64,000 bases of DNA from Planctomycetota bacterium (GTDB lineage: Bacteria > Planctomycetota > MHYJ01 > JACPTZ01), in the NCBI GenBank assembly GCA_016192525.1, contig JACPTZ010000091.1, forward strand, positions 142,115 to 206,114, written 5' to 3'. Within the stretch, counting starts at the first letter, position 1. Each line of letters starts with the position of its first letter. This document shows positions 7,644 through 16,439 of this stretch, in pieces. The notes under the pieces were generated by a model. It searched no databases, had not been told where the DNA came from, and worked only from the letters and a program-made list of their open reading frames with translations. The position numbers were made by a program, and so were the translations under genes.

Positions 7644-8705
7644 ATGATCGAGTACAAGAGCGGCGACATGCTCGCGGAAGACGCCGAAGCCCTCGTGAAT
7701 ACCGTCAATTGCGTCGGTATCATGGGCCGAGGCGTTGCTCTCCAGTTCAAGAAGGCGTATCCGGCGAACTTCAAGGCGTACGAGGTCGCCTGCCGCCGCG
7801 ACGAGGTGCAGCCCGGCCGGATGTTCGTCTTCGAGACCCACCAGGTCGTGAACCCGCGGTACATCATCAACTTCCCGACGAAGCGGCACTGGAAGGGGAT
7901 GAGCCGGATCTCGGACATCGAGGCCGGGTTGCAAGCTCTGGCCGCCGAGATTCGAAATCGCGGCATCCACTCCATCGCCATCCCGCCGCTGGGCAGCGGT
8001 CTCGGGGGGCTGAATTGGCCGGACGTACGGGCGAGAATCGAACAGGCCTTGAACGCGCTTCCCGAGGTGAGAGTCGTCGTGTTCGAGCCAAAGGGATCGC
8101 CCGACGGGAAGAAGACGACCAAGTCCCGCGCCGTGCCGAAGATGACGCCCGGCCGCGCCGCTCTGGTGGGCCTGATGCATCGTTATCTGGCCGGATTGAT
8201 GGACCCCTTCGTGACGCTCCTCGAAGTCCACAAGTTGATGTACTTCATGCAGGACGCCGGCGAGCCGCTGCGCCTTCGCTACGTTCGGGCGCCGTTCGGG
8301 CCTTACGCGGAGAACCTGCGGCACGTTCTTCGTGACATCGAAGGTCATCTCGTCTTCGGCTACGCGGATGGCGGCGACGCCCCGGAAAAGGAACTGAGGC
8401 TCGTGCCTGGAGCCGTGCAGGATGCCACCGCTTTCCTCGCAGACCATCCGGAGACCCGCACTCGTTTCGATCGGGTCGCGGACCTGGTTCAGGGCTTCGA
8501 GACGCCCTTCGGTCTCGAACTTCTGTCCACCGCACACTGGGTCTGCACCCACGACGTGGTTGCGTCGGCCGAGGATGTCATCGCCCGAACCTACGCCTGG
8601 GGCGAACGCAAGCGCCAGTTCTCGGAACGGCAAGTCCGCCTTGCATTGGAAGTCCTGACGAAGAAGGGGTGGATTCGAGGCTCCCACTCCGAGAATGGGG
8701 CATGA
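7644..8705 (+). CDS. darG: DarG macro-domain antitoxin (DNA ADP-ribosylglycohydrolase)
   Basis: A 353-residue protein with an N-terminal macro domain (1-152) and a C-terminal DarT-binding region (~165-353). Macro-domain signatures are VNTVNCVGIMGRGVALQFK (18-36), the IPPLGSGLGGL loop and FPTKRHW, whose Lys80 sits at the position of the catalytic lysine in Thermus DarG. It removes ADP-ribose from DNA and also neutralises DarT by binding. The ATG at 7644 has GGGGAG five bases upstream, 16 nt after the end of the full darT frame. DarG looks complete while DarT is truncated, as expected if the toxin is being lost first. Confidence 0.92.
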   Translation: MIEYKSGDMLAEDAEALVNTVNCVGIMGRGVALQFKKAYPANFKAYEVACRRDEVQPGRMFVFETHQVVNPRYIINFPTKRHWKGMSRISDIEAGLQALAAEIRNRGIHSIAIPPLGSGLGGLNWPDVRARIEQALNALPEVRVVVFEPKGSPDGKKTTKSRAVPKMTPGRAALVGLMHRYLAGLMDPFVTLLEVHKLMYFMQDAGEPLRLRYVRAPFGPYAENLRHVLRDIEGHLVFGYADGGDAPEKELRLVPGAVQDATAFLADHPETRTRFDRVADLVQGFETPFGLELLSTAHWVCTHDVVASAEDVIARTYAWGERKRQFSERQVRLALEVLTKKGWIRGSHSENGA

Positions 8706-8760
8706 AGGGCACCCTCACCCGAAAGCCGCGGGCCTGGTCGAGGGCGGGTATCCACTCCCC

Positions 8761-8947
8761 CTACGGCATCGGCAACTTGACCGGCGTCCCCGCGGTCGGG
8801 TCCTCCGCCGCGGCGGGGGAGAAATCCACCATGACCTCGTGGCCCCCCACCTGAAGGAGCAGGCTCTCGAGGTGTTGCAAGCCCGAGACCTTCGTCCCGT
8901 TGAGCAGCGTCAGCGTGTTCCCCGCCGCGACCCCCGCTGTCTGCGCT
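8761..8947 (-). pseudogene. 3' fragment of a PDZ-domain protein gene
   Basis: The minus strand reads QTAGVAAGNTLTLLNGTKVS, GLQHLESLLLQVGGHEVMVD and FSPA, then a short tail to a stop at 8761-8763. This is the second half of a PDZ domain (carboxylate-loop half missing). The frame ends at 8948, exactly where the right copy of the darTG leader repeat begins. The rest of the gene is absent, so this is a relic cut at the repeat boundary. Confidence 0.6.
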
Positions 8948-9045
8948 GGCCGGGACCGTATCGACAGTTGTCAGTTTCTGATGAAACCCTCGCAACTGTC
9001 TATGCGCTCCGCGTCGCTGGAGACCATCCGCATGATTGAGGGGGA
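8948..9045 (+). repeat. ~95-bp direct repeat carrying a dyad, right copy (leader of the AbiE-like operon)
   Basis: Partner of 6751-6848. Perfect dyad arms GACAGTTG (8963-8970) and CAACTGTC (8993-9000) spaced by 22 bp. It ends four bases before the ATG of the AbiEi-like gene. Confidence 0.75.
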
Positions 9046-9048
9046 GGC

Positions 9049-9780
9049 ATGAACAAGCCCTACGAGGCTTCAAGACTGCTTCGCGAAACGGTGCTGCCTG
9101 CGCTTGCGCGACGCGCTCCCTACACATCCACCCGCGCCGTTCGGTTGGCCATCAGCAAGGCGAAAGCCAAGGTCCAGCCCGCCACGATCAACCACTATCT
9201 TCAGTTGCTGTGCCGTGAGGGGGTCATCTTCGACGCCGGCCGCGGCTGGTATTCCTTCCTGAAAGACCCCGTTCGGGTCAGCCCCGAGCCCGTGGCCGGA
9301 CTCGTCGGGGAGGTCCGCAAGGCATTTCCCCTCCTCCGTTTCGCCGCCTGGTCCACGGCGCAGGTGAACCCGTGGATGCACCACCTCATCGGACAGCCGG
9401 TGGCGGTGCTCGACGTGGAGAAGGACGCGCTCGACAGCGTCGCGAACCGCCTGGAGGCCGCAAACTGGAAGCCGGCCGTCAACCCGCGCGGCGAGTCGGC
9501 CCGCCGCTTCGCCCCGCATCCCCGGGCCGTGATCGTGCGAGCCCTTCACTCAGCCGCGCCTCAGTCCCCGGACGGGTACGCCACCCCGGAACAACTGCTC
9601 GTGGAGCTCCGGTTGGAGGTCGAAGCCTTGTCCCTCATGCCGGTCTCGGAGTATCGGGCGATGGCCACCCGGATGGCCATCGAAGGCCGCTTCGAGATGG
9701 CCAGCGTGGTGAGCTATGCGACCAAGCGCCGGGTACCCGCAAGCGAGCTCTTCATTAATCCACTATCTGCACTTTTATGA
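9049..9780 (+). CDS. AbiEi-like antitoxin (DUF6577-type, winged-helix regulator)
   Basis: A 243-residue protein starting at ATG 9049 behind GGGGGAGG. Residues ~1-75 look like a winged helix (TSTRAVRLAISKAKAKVQPATINHYLQLLCREGVI). The middle contains FPLLRFAAWSTAQVNPWMHHLIGQPVAVLDVEKDA, which I recognise from DUF6577/AbiEi-like type IV antitoxins. Such proteins repress their own operon and counteract the nucleotidyltransferase toxin encoded next, here 20 nt downstream. The operon is preceded by the dyad-bearing leader also found upstream of darTG, so the dyad may be its operator. Confidence 0.7.
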   Translation: MNKPYEASRLLRETVLPALARRAPYTSTRAVRLAISKAKAKVQPATINHYLQLLCREGVIFDAGRGWYSFLKDPVRVSPEPVAGLVGEVRKAFPLLRFAAWSTAQVNPWMHHLIGQPVAVLDVEKDALDSVANRLEAANWKPAVNPRGESARRFAPHPRAVIVRALHSAAPQSPDGYATPEQLLVELRLEVEALSLMPVSEYRAMATRMAIEGRFEMASVVSYATKRRVPASELFINPLSALL

Positions 9781-9800
9781 GAATCTGCTGTTAGTGGACT

Positions 9801-11096
9801 GTGGCGACGCACATGATTGCCGCTAAGTGCTTTACGAAGACATGGATCGACGCCAAGAGGGCCGATCTTGGGGGTGGAGACCCCGTTCTCGTCGAGAAGG
9901 CCATTCATGCGTTCGCGCTGGTCGGCCAGCTGGCGAGGCGCGACATCCCGTTCGTGTTCAAGGGCGGGACGAGCCTTCTGCTGCGTCTTCCCCGGTTCCG
10001 GCGGCTCTCGATCGACGTGGACATCCTCTGTCCTCTGCCCGATGCCGATCTCGACCGAATCCTGGCTGAAGCCGGGAGGTCCTCTCCTTTCCAGGGCTAT
10101 GAAGAAGATCGGCGGGATCCTGTGCGACGACTCCCGGCCCGGCGTCACTTCAGATTCCACTACCGCCCGGTCGATCTGAACAACCCCGGGCCGTTCGTCC
10201 TGCTCGATGTCGTGAAGGAGGAACAGATATATCCGGATATCAGCGACGTATCCATCCAGACGCCGTTGTTCGAGGCGGAATCCGAAGTACTCGTGAAGGT
10301 GCCGACATTGGAGAACCTGCTGGGGGACAAGCTCACGGCCTTCGCGCCGAACACCGTGGGGATCCCCTGCATGGAAGACTCGGCGATGCAAGTCATGAAG
10401 CAGATCTTCGATGTCGGGGCATTGTTCGACGCGGCCGGGAACTTCGCCTCCGTGGCGGCGGCATACGAGGCGGTATTCCAGGCGGAGAACGGATATCGCG
10501 AAGGCCGCTTCACCCGGGAACAGGCGCTGTCCGACACGATTGAAACGGCCCGGCGGTACTGCCACTACCATTTCCGGGGTGCCGCCCCTCATCCGCATCA
10601 GGAGCTCTTAGAGCGCGGCCGTCAAACGCTGCAAAGCCACCTGATCGGCGCGAGCTTCACCGAACCGGAAGCCAAGGTGGCGGCGGCCAAGGCCGCCTTC
10701 CTTGCGTCGGCACTTCAAGACAAAACGCTCCATCGTCTTGGACAGCCCTTCCGCTACGACCCGAGCACGGCCACCGGGTTAGCCGGGGTGAGTCTCCCTG
10801 ATCCCGTGCTGCAGCGGCTCAGGGGCGGCAACCTCGAGTCCTTCCACTATTGGGCGCTGGCCTTCGGAGCGATGCAGCGGAAAGCGGCGTGGCGAGAGAA
10901 CTCGCCCTCACCCCTCCGCCACACGCCTGTCTGCCATCTTCGCCAAACGGATGGCGAGGCCTCTATCTGGCCATGGTCTCCTCCACCCTCCACACCCGGT
11001 CCCCCTCCCGCGCGAGATAGTGGAAGCGCCGCGGCGAATCCCACATCACCCCCGCGAGGATCTCGTCGTACCCCTTCCCCGGCCGGCCATCGATGA
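9801..11096 (+). CDS. AbiEii-like nucleotidyltransferase toxin, probable run-on C-terminus
   Basis: The catalytic core is clear: VFKGGTSLLLRL (GGT-S/A motif) followed by RRLSIDVDIL, the hG[GA]T...D-x-D pattern of AbiEii/type IV nucleotidyltransferases. Downstream the family feature LLGDKLTAFAPNT is present. These toxins act on tRNA or other nucleotide acceptors. Homology appears to end near ESFHYWALAFGAMQR (about residue 360). The remaining ~65 codons are Pro/Ser/Arg-rich and overlap the convergent gene at 10963, which suggests the native stop was lost by deletion or frameshift near 10890. The GTG at 9801 and ATG at 9813 are both possible starts. Confidence 0.75.
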   Translation: MATHMIAAKCFTKTWIDAKRADLGGGDPVLVEKAIHAFALVGQLARRDIPFVFKGGTSLLLRLPRFRRLSIDVDILCPLPDADLDRILAEAGRSSPFQGYEEDRRDPVRRLPARRHFRFHYRPVDLNNPGPFVLLDVVKEEQIYPDISDVSIQTPLFEAESEVLVKVPTLENLLGDKLTAFAPNTVGIPCMEDSAMQVMKQIFDVGALFDAAGNFASVAAAYEAVFQAENGYREGRFTREQALSDTIETARRYCHYHFRGAAPHPHQELLERGRQTLQSHLIGASFTEPEAKVAAAKAAFLASALQDKTLHRLGQPFRYDPSTATGLAGVSLPDPVLQRLRGGNLESFHYWALAFGAMQRKAAWRENSPSPLRHTPVCHLRQTDGEASIWPWSPPPSTPGPPPARDSGSAAANPTSPPRGSRRTPSPAGHR

Positions 11097-11628
11097 CGAT
11101 CGACCACTTCTTGCCTTCGCGCACGACGAAGGCGAGGTGGCGGCTGTCAGCGCTGAATCGGAGATAGCTCAGCCCGGCCATGTAACGATGACTGTCGTGG
11201 CGGACCTCATCCCATGAGCCGATCTCGATTCCATCCACGAGGACCCGGTCCCTGTAGTCGACGGTCTCGACATCCGGGGAAATCATCGTCGCATGCACGT
11301 ACTTGCGGCCGTGCAGCAGGACATCGGGAAGGTCCAACGGGCTACGGATCGGTTGCAGCTTCCGGGTCCCGGTCCGCACCCGCCAGCCGAAGTCGAAGGG
11401 TCCCACGTACGCGAGGTGTCGGTGGTCGGGACTCGTCTCGAGGGAGTTCCCCCTCCAGGCGCCCGGCGGCATGTGCCCGAGAGACACCTCGACCGCCACC
11501 CGTTCGACGTCGCCCGGCGGCCCCCACAACGGGGCCATGGAGGCCAGAGTCACGGCGACCGCGATCAGCGGCGCGAGGGCCCCGTGCAGGAAACGGTGAA
11601 GAGGCCGATCTCGAAGTGTCGATCCCAT
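10963..11628 (-). CDS. membrane-anchored WD40-like (PD40) beta-propeller protein
   Basis: The 221-residue product starts at ATG 11628. It has one N-terminal hydrophobic segment (LAPLIAVAVTLASMAPLW) that serves as signal or anchor. Three or more blade-like repeats follow, of the type TSPDHRHLAYVGPF and FSADSRHLAFVVREGKKWSIVIDG, with VDGIEIGSWDEV between. These are PD40/WD40-type repeats commonly seen in extracytoplasmic proteins of planctomycetes and relatives. No enzymatic motif is visible. The 3' end overlaps the run-on tail of the AbiEii-like gene on the opposite strand. Confidence 0.65.
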   Translation of the reverse strand: MGSTLRDRPLHRFLHGALAPLIAVAVTLASMAPLWGPPGDVERVAVEVSLGHMPPGAWRGNSLETSPDHRHLAYVGPFDFGWRVRTGTRKLQPIRSPLDLPDVLLHGRKYVHATMISPDVETVDYRDRVLVDGIEIGSWDEVRHDSHRYMAGLSYLRFSADSRHLAFVVREGKKWSIVIDGRPGKGYDEILAGVMWDSPRRFHYLAREGDRVWRVEETMAR

Positions 11629-11800
11629 CGTGACTGCATCGTAGCCCCGGCATCGCACCGGATCAAGAGCGCGCGATGGGCTTTCTGGAAGCGCCCGCTC
11701 GACGCGGCCGGAGGCGGGCGTTGGAACGTGCCTCCCGGCCGGGATGCGCGTCCGAGGGCGAAGGGGTGCATCCCGCCTGAACGGCCCCCCCCTCCGGGCC

Positions 11801-11930
11801 TGTCATCCTGAGCCTCGGGCGAAGCCCGAGGCGAAGGATCGCCAGCCGATGCGCCCCAAAGACGCCTACGCTGGTGATCCTTCGCTCCACGCCGCCGAAC
11901 GGAATGCACCCAGGGCGAAGAGCGGGAACT
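11801..11930. repeat. TGTCATCCTGAGC palindromic element, degenerate copy
   Basis: The left arm TGTCATCCTGAGCCTCGGGC and its GCGAAGGATCGCCAG extension are present, as is the inner right arm GCTGGTGATCCTTCGC. The right terminus is lost. It belongs to the intergenic hairpin family described at 26895, 30427 and 36162. It accounts for most of the 362-bp gap between the flanking minus-strand genes. Confidence 0.65.
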
Positions 11931-12020
11931 GCCGGGCACGATGCGTTCGGATCGATCCGATAGCTGCGTTACACACGCGGAACTCATACCTGTCGATGCG
12001 GTCCCGATCACGATCACCGG

Positions 12021-12848
12021 TCAGTCCACCCCCTCAGGCCGGCGGACAGTCCCCCCGTGGAGACCGGCCCTGTCCTCGACCCGCCGCAGCACGAGCACCA
12101 GGGTGGCGGGCTGATGTCCGATGCGGAACGTCGGAATCACGGCGTCCAGCCGCCGGTATCGGGCGCTGAGATTCACCAGTCGTTCGAGGAGATGGAGGGA
12201 GAGGAGAGAGCATGCGACGGTGATCGCCATCGCCCGGATCCAGCCGATCCACAGGGCAAGCCCGATCAGCAGCGTCGAGTTGAAGACCATGATCGCCAGA
12301 CAACCGAAGTGGTTGGCCCGATCGAAGTACCGAACCTCCTCCCGGCCCACGAGAACCTCGAGTTCCTTCTCGGACCCGGATGCACCCTCTTCGCCTGTTC
12401 CCCACCAGCACCTCACCTCGTAGTCGCCCGGGGCCACCTGAACGGCGCGGCCCGCTGCAGAAGCGGGCTCCGGATGAGTGGGTCGATAGTACTCCGCCCC
12501 GTCGACGATCAGGCCGCCGGTCGGAATCGAGAGAAGGTGCGTCCCCCCGATCGGGATGAGGCCGTCGAGGGTCGGATCGGGCCCCGCCTCATCCACCCTA
12601 ATGTCGACCGGCCCGCCCCCATCGGCGCCGGTGTGGATCAGGAAGAGCCGCCCCTCGGAGGCTTCACCTTCCAGGAACTGCGATCGGTCACCTCCCCCGG
12701 CTCCGGGGCCGGGGACTGACCCGTGGATCATATCCCAGGCGCCGATGGCCGCCACGTCGGTTCCGGCGTCGACTCGCGCGCGCATCCGGGACTCGCTCTC
12801 CGCGGGACGGGATTGGCGGGCGGCACCGCGGAATGCGGCGACAAGCAT
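12021..12848 (-). CDS. hypothetical protein with two C-terminal membrane segments
   Basis: A 275-residue frame on the minus strand. The first ~190 residues are soluble-looking with no motif I recognise. Then two adjacent hydrophobic helices (GCLAIMVFNSTLLIGLALWIG and AMAITVACSLLSLHLL) form a hairpin in the membrane, followed by a short basic tail. Codon use is consistent with the surroundings. The start is uncertain; the first ATG is used. A small hairpin at 12855-12895 (AGGCTCAGGACAAGGCCT type) separates it from the signalling operon. Confidence 0.5.
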   Translation of the reverse strand: MLVAAFRGAARQSRPAESESRMRARVDAGTDVAAIGAWDMIHGSVPGPGAGGGDRSQFLEGEASEGRLFLIHTGADGGGPVDIRVDEAGPDPTLDGLIPIGGTHLLSIPTGGLIVDGAEYYRPTHPEPASAAGRAVQVAPGDYEVRCWWGTGEEGASGSEKELEVLVGREEVRYFDRANHFGCLAIMVFNSTLLIGLALWIGWIRAMAITVACSLLSLHLLERLVNLSARYRRLDAVIPTFRIGHQPATLVLVLRRVEDRAGLHGGTVRRPEGVD

Positions 12849-12909
12849 GCCTTGAGTCCTTCGGCAGGCTCAGGACAAGGCCTGCCGAAGGGTCGCCGCA
12901 CTCCGCATT

Positions 12910-14055
12910 TCACTTCGTCTCGCCGCCGAGCACTTCCGCGAGGTCGCGAAGGCGGAACGGCTGCGGGAGGAGCCGCTTCACCGCGAGGCGCTCGCAGTCG
13001 TCGGTGTCCCAGCGGTCGAGCGCGGCGGAGATGAGCACCACCGGGATGTCGATTCCGCGATCCCGGATGTGGCGGCCCAGCCGCGCGCCGCCCGAGCCGG
13101 GAAGATCGGCGCTCAGAAGCACGAGCTGGTACGGCGTGGTGTCCACCCGCATCTCCCCTTCGTCCGACGACGAGGCCACGTCCGCCGCAAATCCCATCCC
13201 GCCGGCCAGCGCCTCGAGAAGACTCCCGTCCCGCGCATCCTCGACCGAGATCAGAACGCGCGAGCGAGCGGTCCGTCCCGGCGCGGGGCCGAACGGGAGA
13301 TACGGGAACTCCCCGCCGAGCCGCTCGATGTGCCCGCGGGCGTGGCCCAACCCGTCCACGACGCAGGGCCGCACCCCGGACCGGCCGATCCGCCGCACCA
13401 GCGCGTCGAAGAACTCCGGGAGCGGATCGCCCAGTCCGTCCAGCCGTTCGAGCAGGATCACCAGTCCCGACCTCGCCGCCCGCGGATGGCGCAGCACGGC
13501 CGAGATCGGCCGGATCACGCTCGCCGTCGCGCGACCCTGGCAGTCCAGCCGGAGCACCAGTTCTTCGAGCAGCGACGCCGCCTTCGCCCCGAGCCCGCGG
13601 CGCTCCGTCTCCGACCCGAGGAAACTCCGCTGCGAGAGTTCCCACTCGCGGCGGGACAGCAACTCGCGCACCGTCCGCTTCAGCGCCTCGTTGTCCCACG
13701 GTTTGGCGATCACCCCGCGCGCCCCCTGATTCGCCGAGTCGAGGAGGACGTGCGTCTCGGGCCAGGCGGTGAGGATCACGCCGAAGGTGGAGGGCGCCAC
13801 CAGACGCGCCGATTCGAGGAGCTCCGTCCCGGTCATCCCGGGCATCCTCTGGTCGATGAGGAGGAGGCTGATCTCCCCCTGCGCGATCCACTCGAGGGCC
13901 TCGTCGGGACGGTCGGTGGTGAGCACGTCCCACGGTTCGCGGCGGAAGAGCCGGCGGAGCGAGGAGAGCACCTGCGGCTCGTCGTCCACGCAGAGGATGG
14001 TGGGCAACCGCGTCGACGCCTTCGCCGGGGGGGACTTCAGAAGTTCCGTGATCAT
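12910..14055 (-). CDS. response regulator: receiver, STAS-like domain and degenerate second receiver
   Basis: The N-terminal receiver (18-135) has ILCVDDE, the phospho-acceptor in LLLIDQRMPGMTGTELL and the conserved lysine in VIAKPWDNEAL. A middle region (~165-250) reads LRLDCQGRATASVIRPI...GLVILLERLDGL...RSGVRPCVVD. It is shared with the two other regulators of this operon and looks like a STAS-type fold. A third module (~265-375) resembles a receiver whose acceptor position is Ser (YQLVLLSADLPGSGG) and whose lysine is missing (LLPQPF), so it should not be phosphorylated. Start and stop overlap the histidine kinase gene as ATGA (14052-14055), so they are coupled. Confidence 0.85.
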   Translation of the reverse strand: MITELLKSPPAKASTRLPTILCVDDEPQVLSSLRRLFRREPWDVLTTDRPDEALEWIAQGEISLLLIDQRMPGMTGTELLESARLVAPSTFGVILTAWPETHVLLDSANQGARGVIAKPWDNEALKRTVRELLSRREWELSQRSFLGSETERRGLGAKAASLLEELVLRLDCQGRATASVIRPISAVLRHPRAARSGLVILLERLDGLGDPLPEFFDALVRRIGRSGVRPCVVDGLGHARGHIERLGGEFPYLPFGPAPGRTARSRVLISVEDARDGSLLEALAGGMGFAADVASSSDEGEMRVDTTPYQLVLLSADLPGSGGARLGRHIRDRGIDIPVVLISAALDRWDTDDCERLAVKRLLPQPFRLRDLAEVLGGETK

Positions 14056-16439
14056 GGTTGCACCTCCGTCCGGGCCTCGGGCCGGCCGGGGGTGTCATTC
14101 CGCACCCGCGCGGCCTCATTCTCCGGGGCGGCGGGGAGCCGGACCGTCACCTCGGTCCCCCGCCCCACCTCGGATCGGATCTCGATCCCGCCGCCGTGCG
14201 CCTCGACGATCTTGTGCGCCAGGTGAAGCCCGAGGCCGGTCCCCCGGCCCACCGGCTTCGTCGTGAAGAACGGTTCGAAGACCCGGGGGAGCAGATCCGG
14301 GGAGATTCCCTCGCCGTTGTCGCAGATGCGCACCACCGCCTGGCCGTCCTCCGCGCGGGTGGAGATCGTGATCTCCCCCCGCTCCCGGATCGCCTGCGCC
14401 GCATTCACGAGCAGGTTCACGAAGACCTGGTTCAGCCGCTGCGGGTAGCCGTAGACCGGGGGCAGCCGGCTCCCGTCGCGCCGCACCGCCGCCTTGTACT
14501 TGATCTCGTTCCAGCAGAGCCGGATCGTCGATTCGAGGCACTCGTTGAGGTCGGTGAGCCTTCGCTCCCCCTCGTCGGCGTGCGAAAAGGCGCGCAGACT
14601 GAGGACGATGTCCCGGATGCGCTTCCCGCCCTCCACGCAGTCCCGCACCGCCTGGTTGAAGTCGGTGAGGATGAATTCGGCGTCGAGCTCCTGCCGCAGC
14701 CGGTCCAGATCGGTCCGCACGACCTCGGCGGACTCCCCGCGGGCCAGCCGCGCCGCGGCCTCGTCGCTCGCCTGAAGAAGACGGGAGAGACGCGTGAAGT
14801 AGTCGCTCAGCGTCGTCAGATTGGACAGGATGAATCCGGTGGGGTTGTTGAGTTCGTGCGCGATGCCGGCCGAGAGTTGCCCGATGGCCTGGAGCTTCTG
14901 TCCCTGGAGGAGCTGCGCCGCGGCGCGGTCCCGCTCCTCCTCGGCGAGGCGGCGGTCCGTCACGTCGCGCGAGGTGGCGAGGAGTTCGCGCACGGCGCCG
15001 GTGTCGGGATGCAGGATGGCCCGGGTCTTCGATTCCATCCAGACGTACGCCCCGTCGCGGCGACGCACCCGCGAAGTGGTGGTGACGTCCTCCTTGAGGT
15101 GGAGGAGCCGGGCGTGGGCGATGCGGAGAGCCGGGAGATCGTCGGGATGAAGGTAGTCGGCATAGGAGTGCCCGACGAATTCCCCGGGGTCGTATCCCAG
15201 CACGGACGAGACCGACGGGGAGGCGTAGAGGATCACTCCCCCGGTGGAGTTTCGGGTGATGAGATCGGTGGAGTGATCGGCGAGAAGCCGGTAGCGGGCC
15301 TCGCTCTCCCGGAGCCGCTCGTCGGCCGCCTTCCGTTCGGAGATGTCGCGGATCGAGGCGCAGGCGTAGACGCCGCGGCCGGTGGCGATCGGGCTGAGGC
15401 CGATCTCGATCGGAAACTCGCTCCCGTCGCTCCGGCGGCCGTAGAGTTCGCGACCCGCCCCCATCCGGATCGCGGCGGGGTCGCCGAAGAAGGACATGCA
15501 GTGTTCGTGATGCCCTTCGCGGTACCGCTCCGGGACGAGGATCTCGACCGGCTGACCGATCAGGTCGCCCCGGGCGTAGCGGAAAACCCGCTCGGTCTGT
15601 CCGTTGACGATCTCGATCCGGCCGGAGGAGTCAACGATGACCATCGCGTCCGGCGCCGACTCGAGGATCCCCCGAAACTTGGTTTCCGCGTTCTTCTGGG
15701 CGGTGATGTCCCGGGCCTCGACGAGGACGTACCGCACGGCCGCGTCCTCGCCGAAGACCGGAACGAGGCTGAAGTCGATCGTCAGCACGCGCCCGCCGCC
15801 GGACCGGAGGGTCTCGTCGTAAGCGACGGGAAAACCGGAGACGGCCCGTTCGAAGGCCCCGCGGACCCTTTCGCGAACGGCGGGATCGCCCCCCCACCAC
15901 GGCGCATCGAGGAGCTTCACCTGCATCAGTTCGGAGTAAGGCAGGCCGGAGGCGCGCTGGGCCGCCCGGTTCACGAGGAGGAGCGTCCCGTCCTGAGCCA
16001 CCTTGGCGCTGAGGGTGGACATGCTGTCCACGTACTCTTCGAGCGCGCGGTGGGACTCGCGCAGGTCCCGGCCGGAGCGCTCCTGCTCGGCGATCCGGCC
16101 CTCCAGGGCGGCATTGGTGACGGCGAGCTGCAGGGTCCGCTCCTGCACCCGTTCCTCAAGTTCCCCGCGGGCCCGCCGGAGGTCGATCACCTCCTCCCGG
16201 TTGTCGCGGAGCAGGGCGGCGGTGACGACGGCCGTCACCGTGAGGAGCAGTACGACTCCGAGCAGGAGGATCGCCGCCAGGCCTGCGCCGTCCGGCGACC
16301 AGACGAGCGGGGCCGGAGCGTCCCCGAACGCGAGCGTGATCCCGAGCAGGGCCGCCGCGTAGTAGACCAGCGCCACGGCGGAGATCTCGACGCACCGCCG
16401 GACCCAGAACCTCAACTCGCCTCGCCGCCGGAAGGGCAT
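14052..16439 (-). CDS. membrane histidine kinase with three PAS domains
   Basis: A 795-residue sensor kinase. Two transmembrane helices lie near residues 16-38 and 52-78, then a coiled coil (LRRARGELEERVQERTLQL). Three PAS domains follow at about 135-250, 255-375 and 380-500; each ends in a PAC-type DIT/DISE/DVTDR segment. The dimerisation domain has GQLSAGIAHELNNP with the phospho-accepting His. The ATPase domain has ICDNGEGI and GRGTGLGLHLAHKIVEAHGG. ATG 16439 is chosen; it overlaps the 3' end of the upstream regulator by 28 nt. Phosphotransfer to the three co-encoded receivers is the likely function; the signal is unknown. Confidence 0.9.
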   Translation of the reverse strand: MPFRRRGELRFWVRRCVEISAVALVYYAAALLGITLAFGDAPAPLVWSPDGAGLAAILLLGVVLLLTVTAVVTAALLRDNREEVIDLRRARGELEERVQERTLQLAVTNAALEGRIAEQERSGRDLRESHRALEEYVDSMSTLSAKVAQDGTLLLVNRAAQRASGLPYSELMQVKLLDAPWWGGDPAVRERVRGAFERAVSGFPVAYDETLRSGGGRVLTIDFSLVPVFGEDAAVRYVLVEARDITAQKNAETKFRGILESAPDAMVIVDSSGRIEIVNGQTERVFRYARGDLIGQPVEILVPERYREGHHEHCMSFFGDPAAIRMGAGRELYGRRSDGSEFPIEIGLSPIATGRGVYACASIRDISERKAADERLRESEARYRLLADHSTDLITRNSTGGVILYASPSVSSVLGYDPGEFVGHSYADYLHPDDLPALRIAHARLLHLKEDVTTTSRVRRRDGAYVWMESKTRAILHPDTGAVRELLATSRDVTDRRLAEEERDRAAAQLLQGQKLQAIGQLSAGIAHELNNPTGFILSNLTTLSDYFTRLSRLLQASDEAAARLARGESAEVVRTDLDRLRQELDAEFILTDFNQAVRDCVEGGKRIRDIVLSLRAFSHADEGERRLTDLNECLESTIRLCWNEIKYKAAVRRDGSRLPPVYGYPQRLNQVFVNLLVNAAQAIRERGEITISTRAEDGQAVVRICDNGEGISPDLLPRVFEPFFTTKPVGRGTGLGLHLAHKIVEAHGGGIEIRSEVGRGTEVTVRLPAAPENEAARVRNDTPGRPEARTEVQP

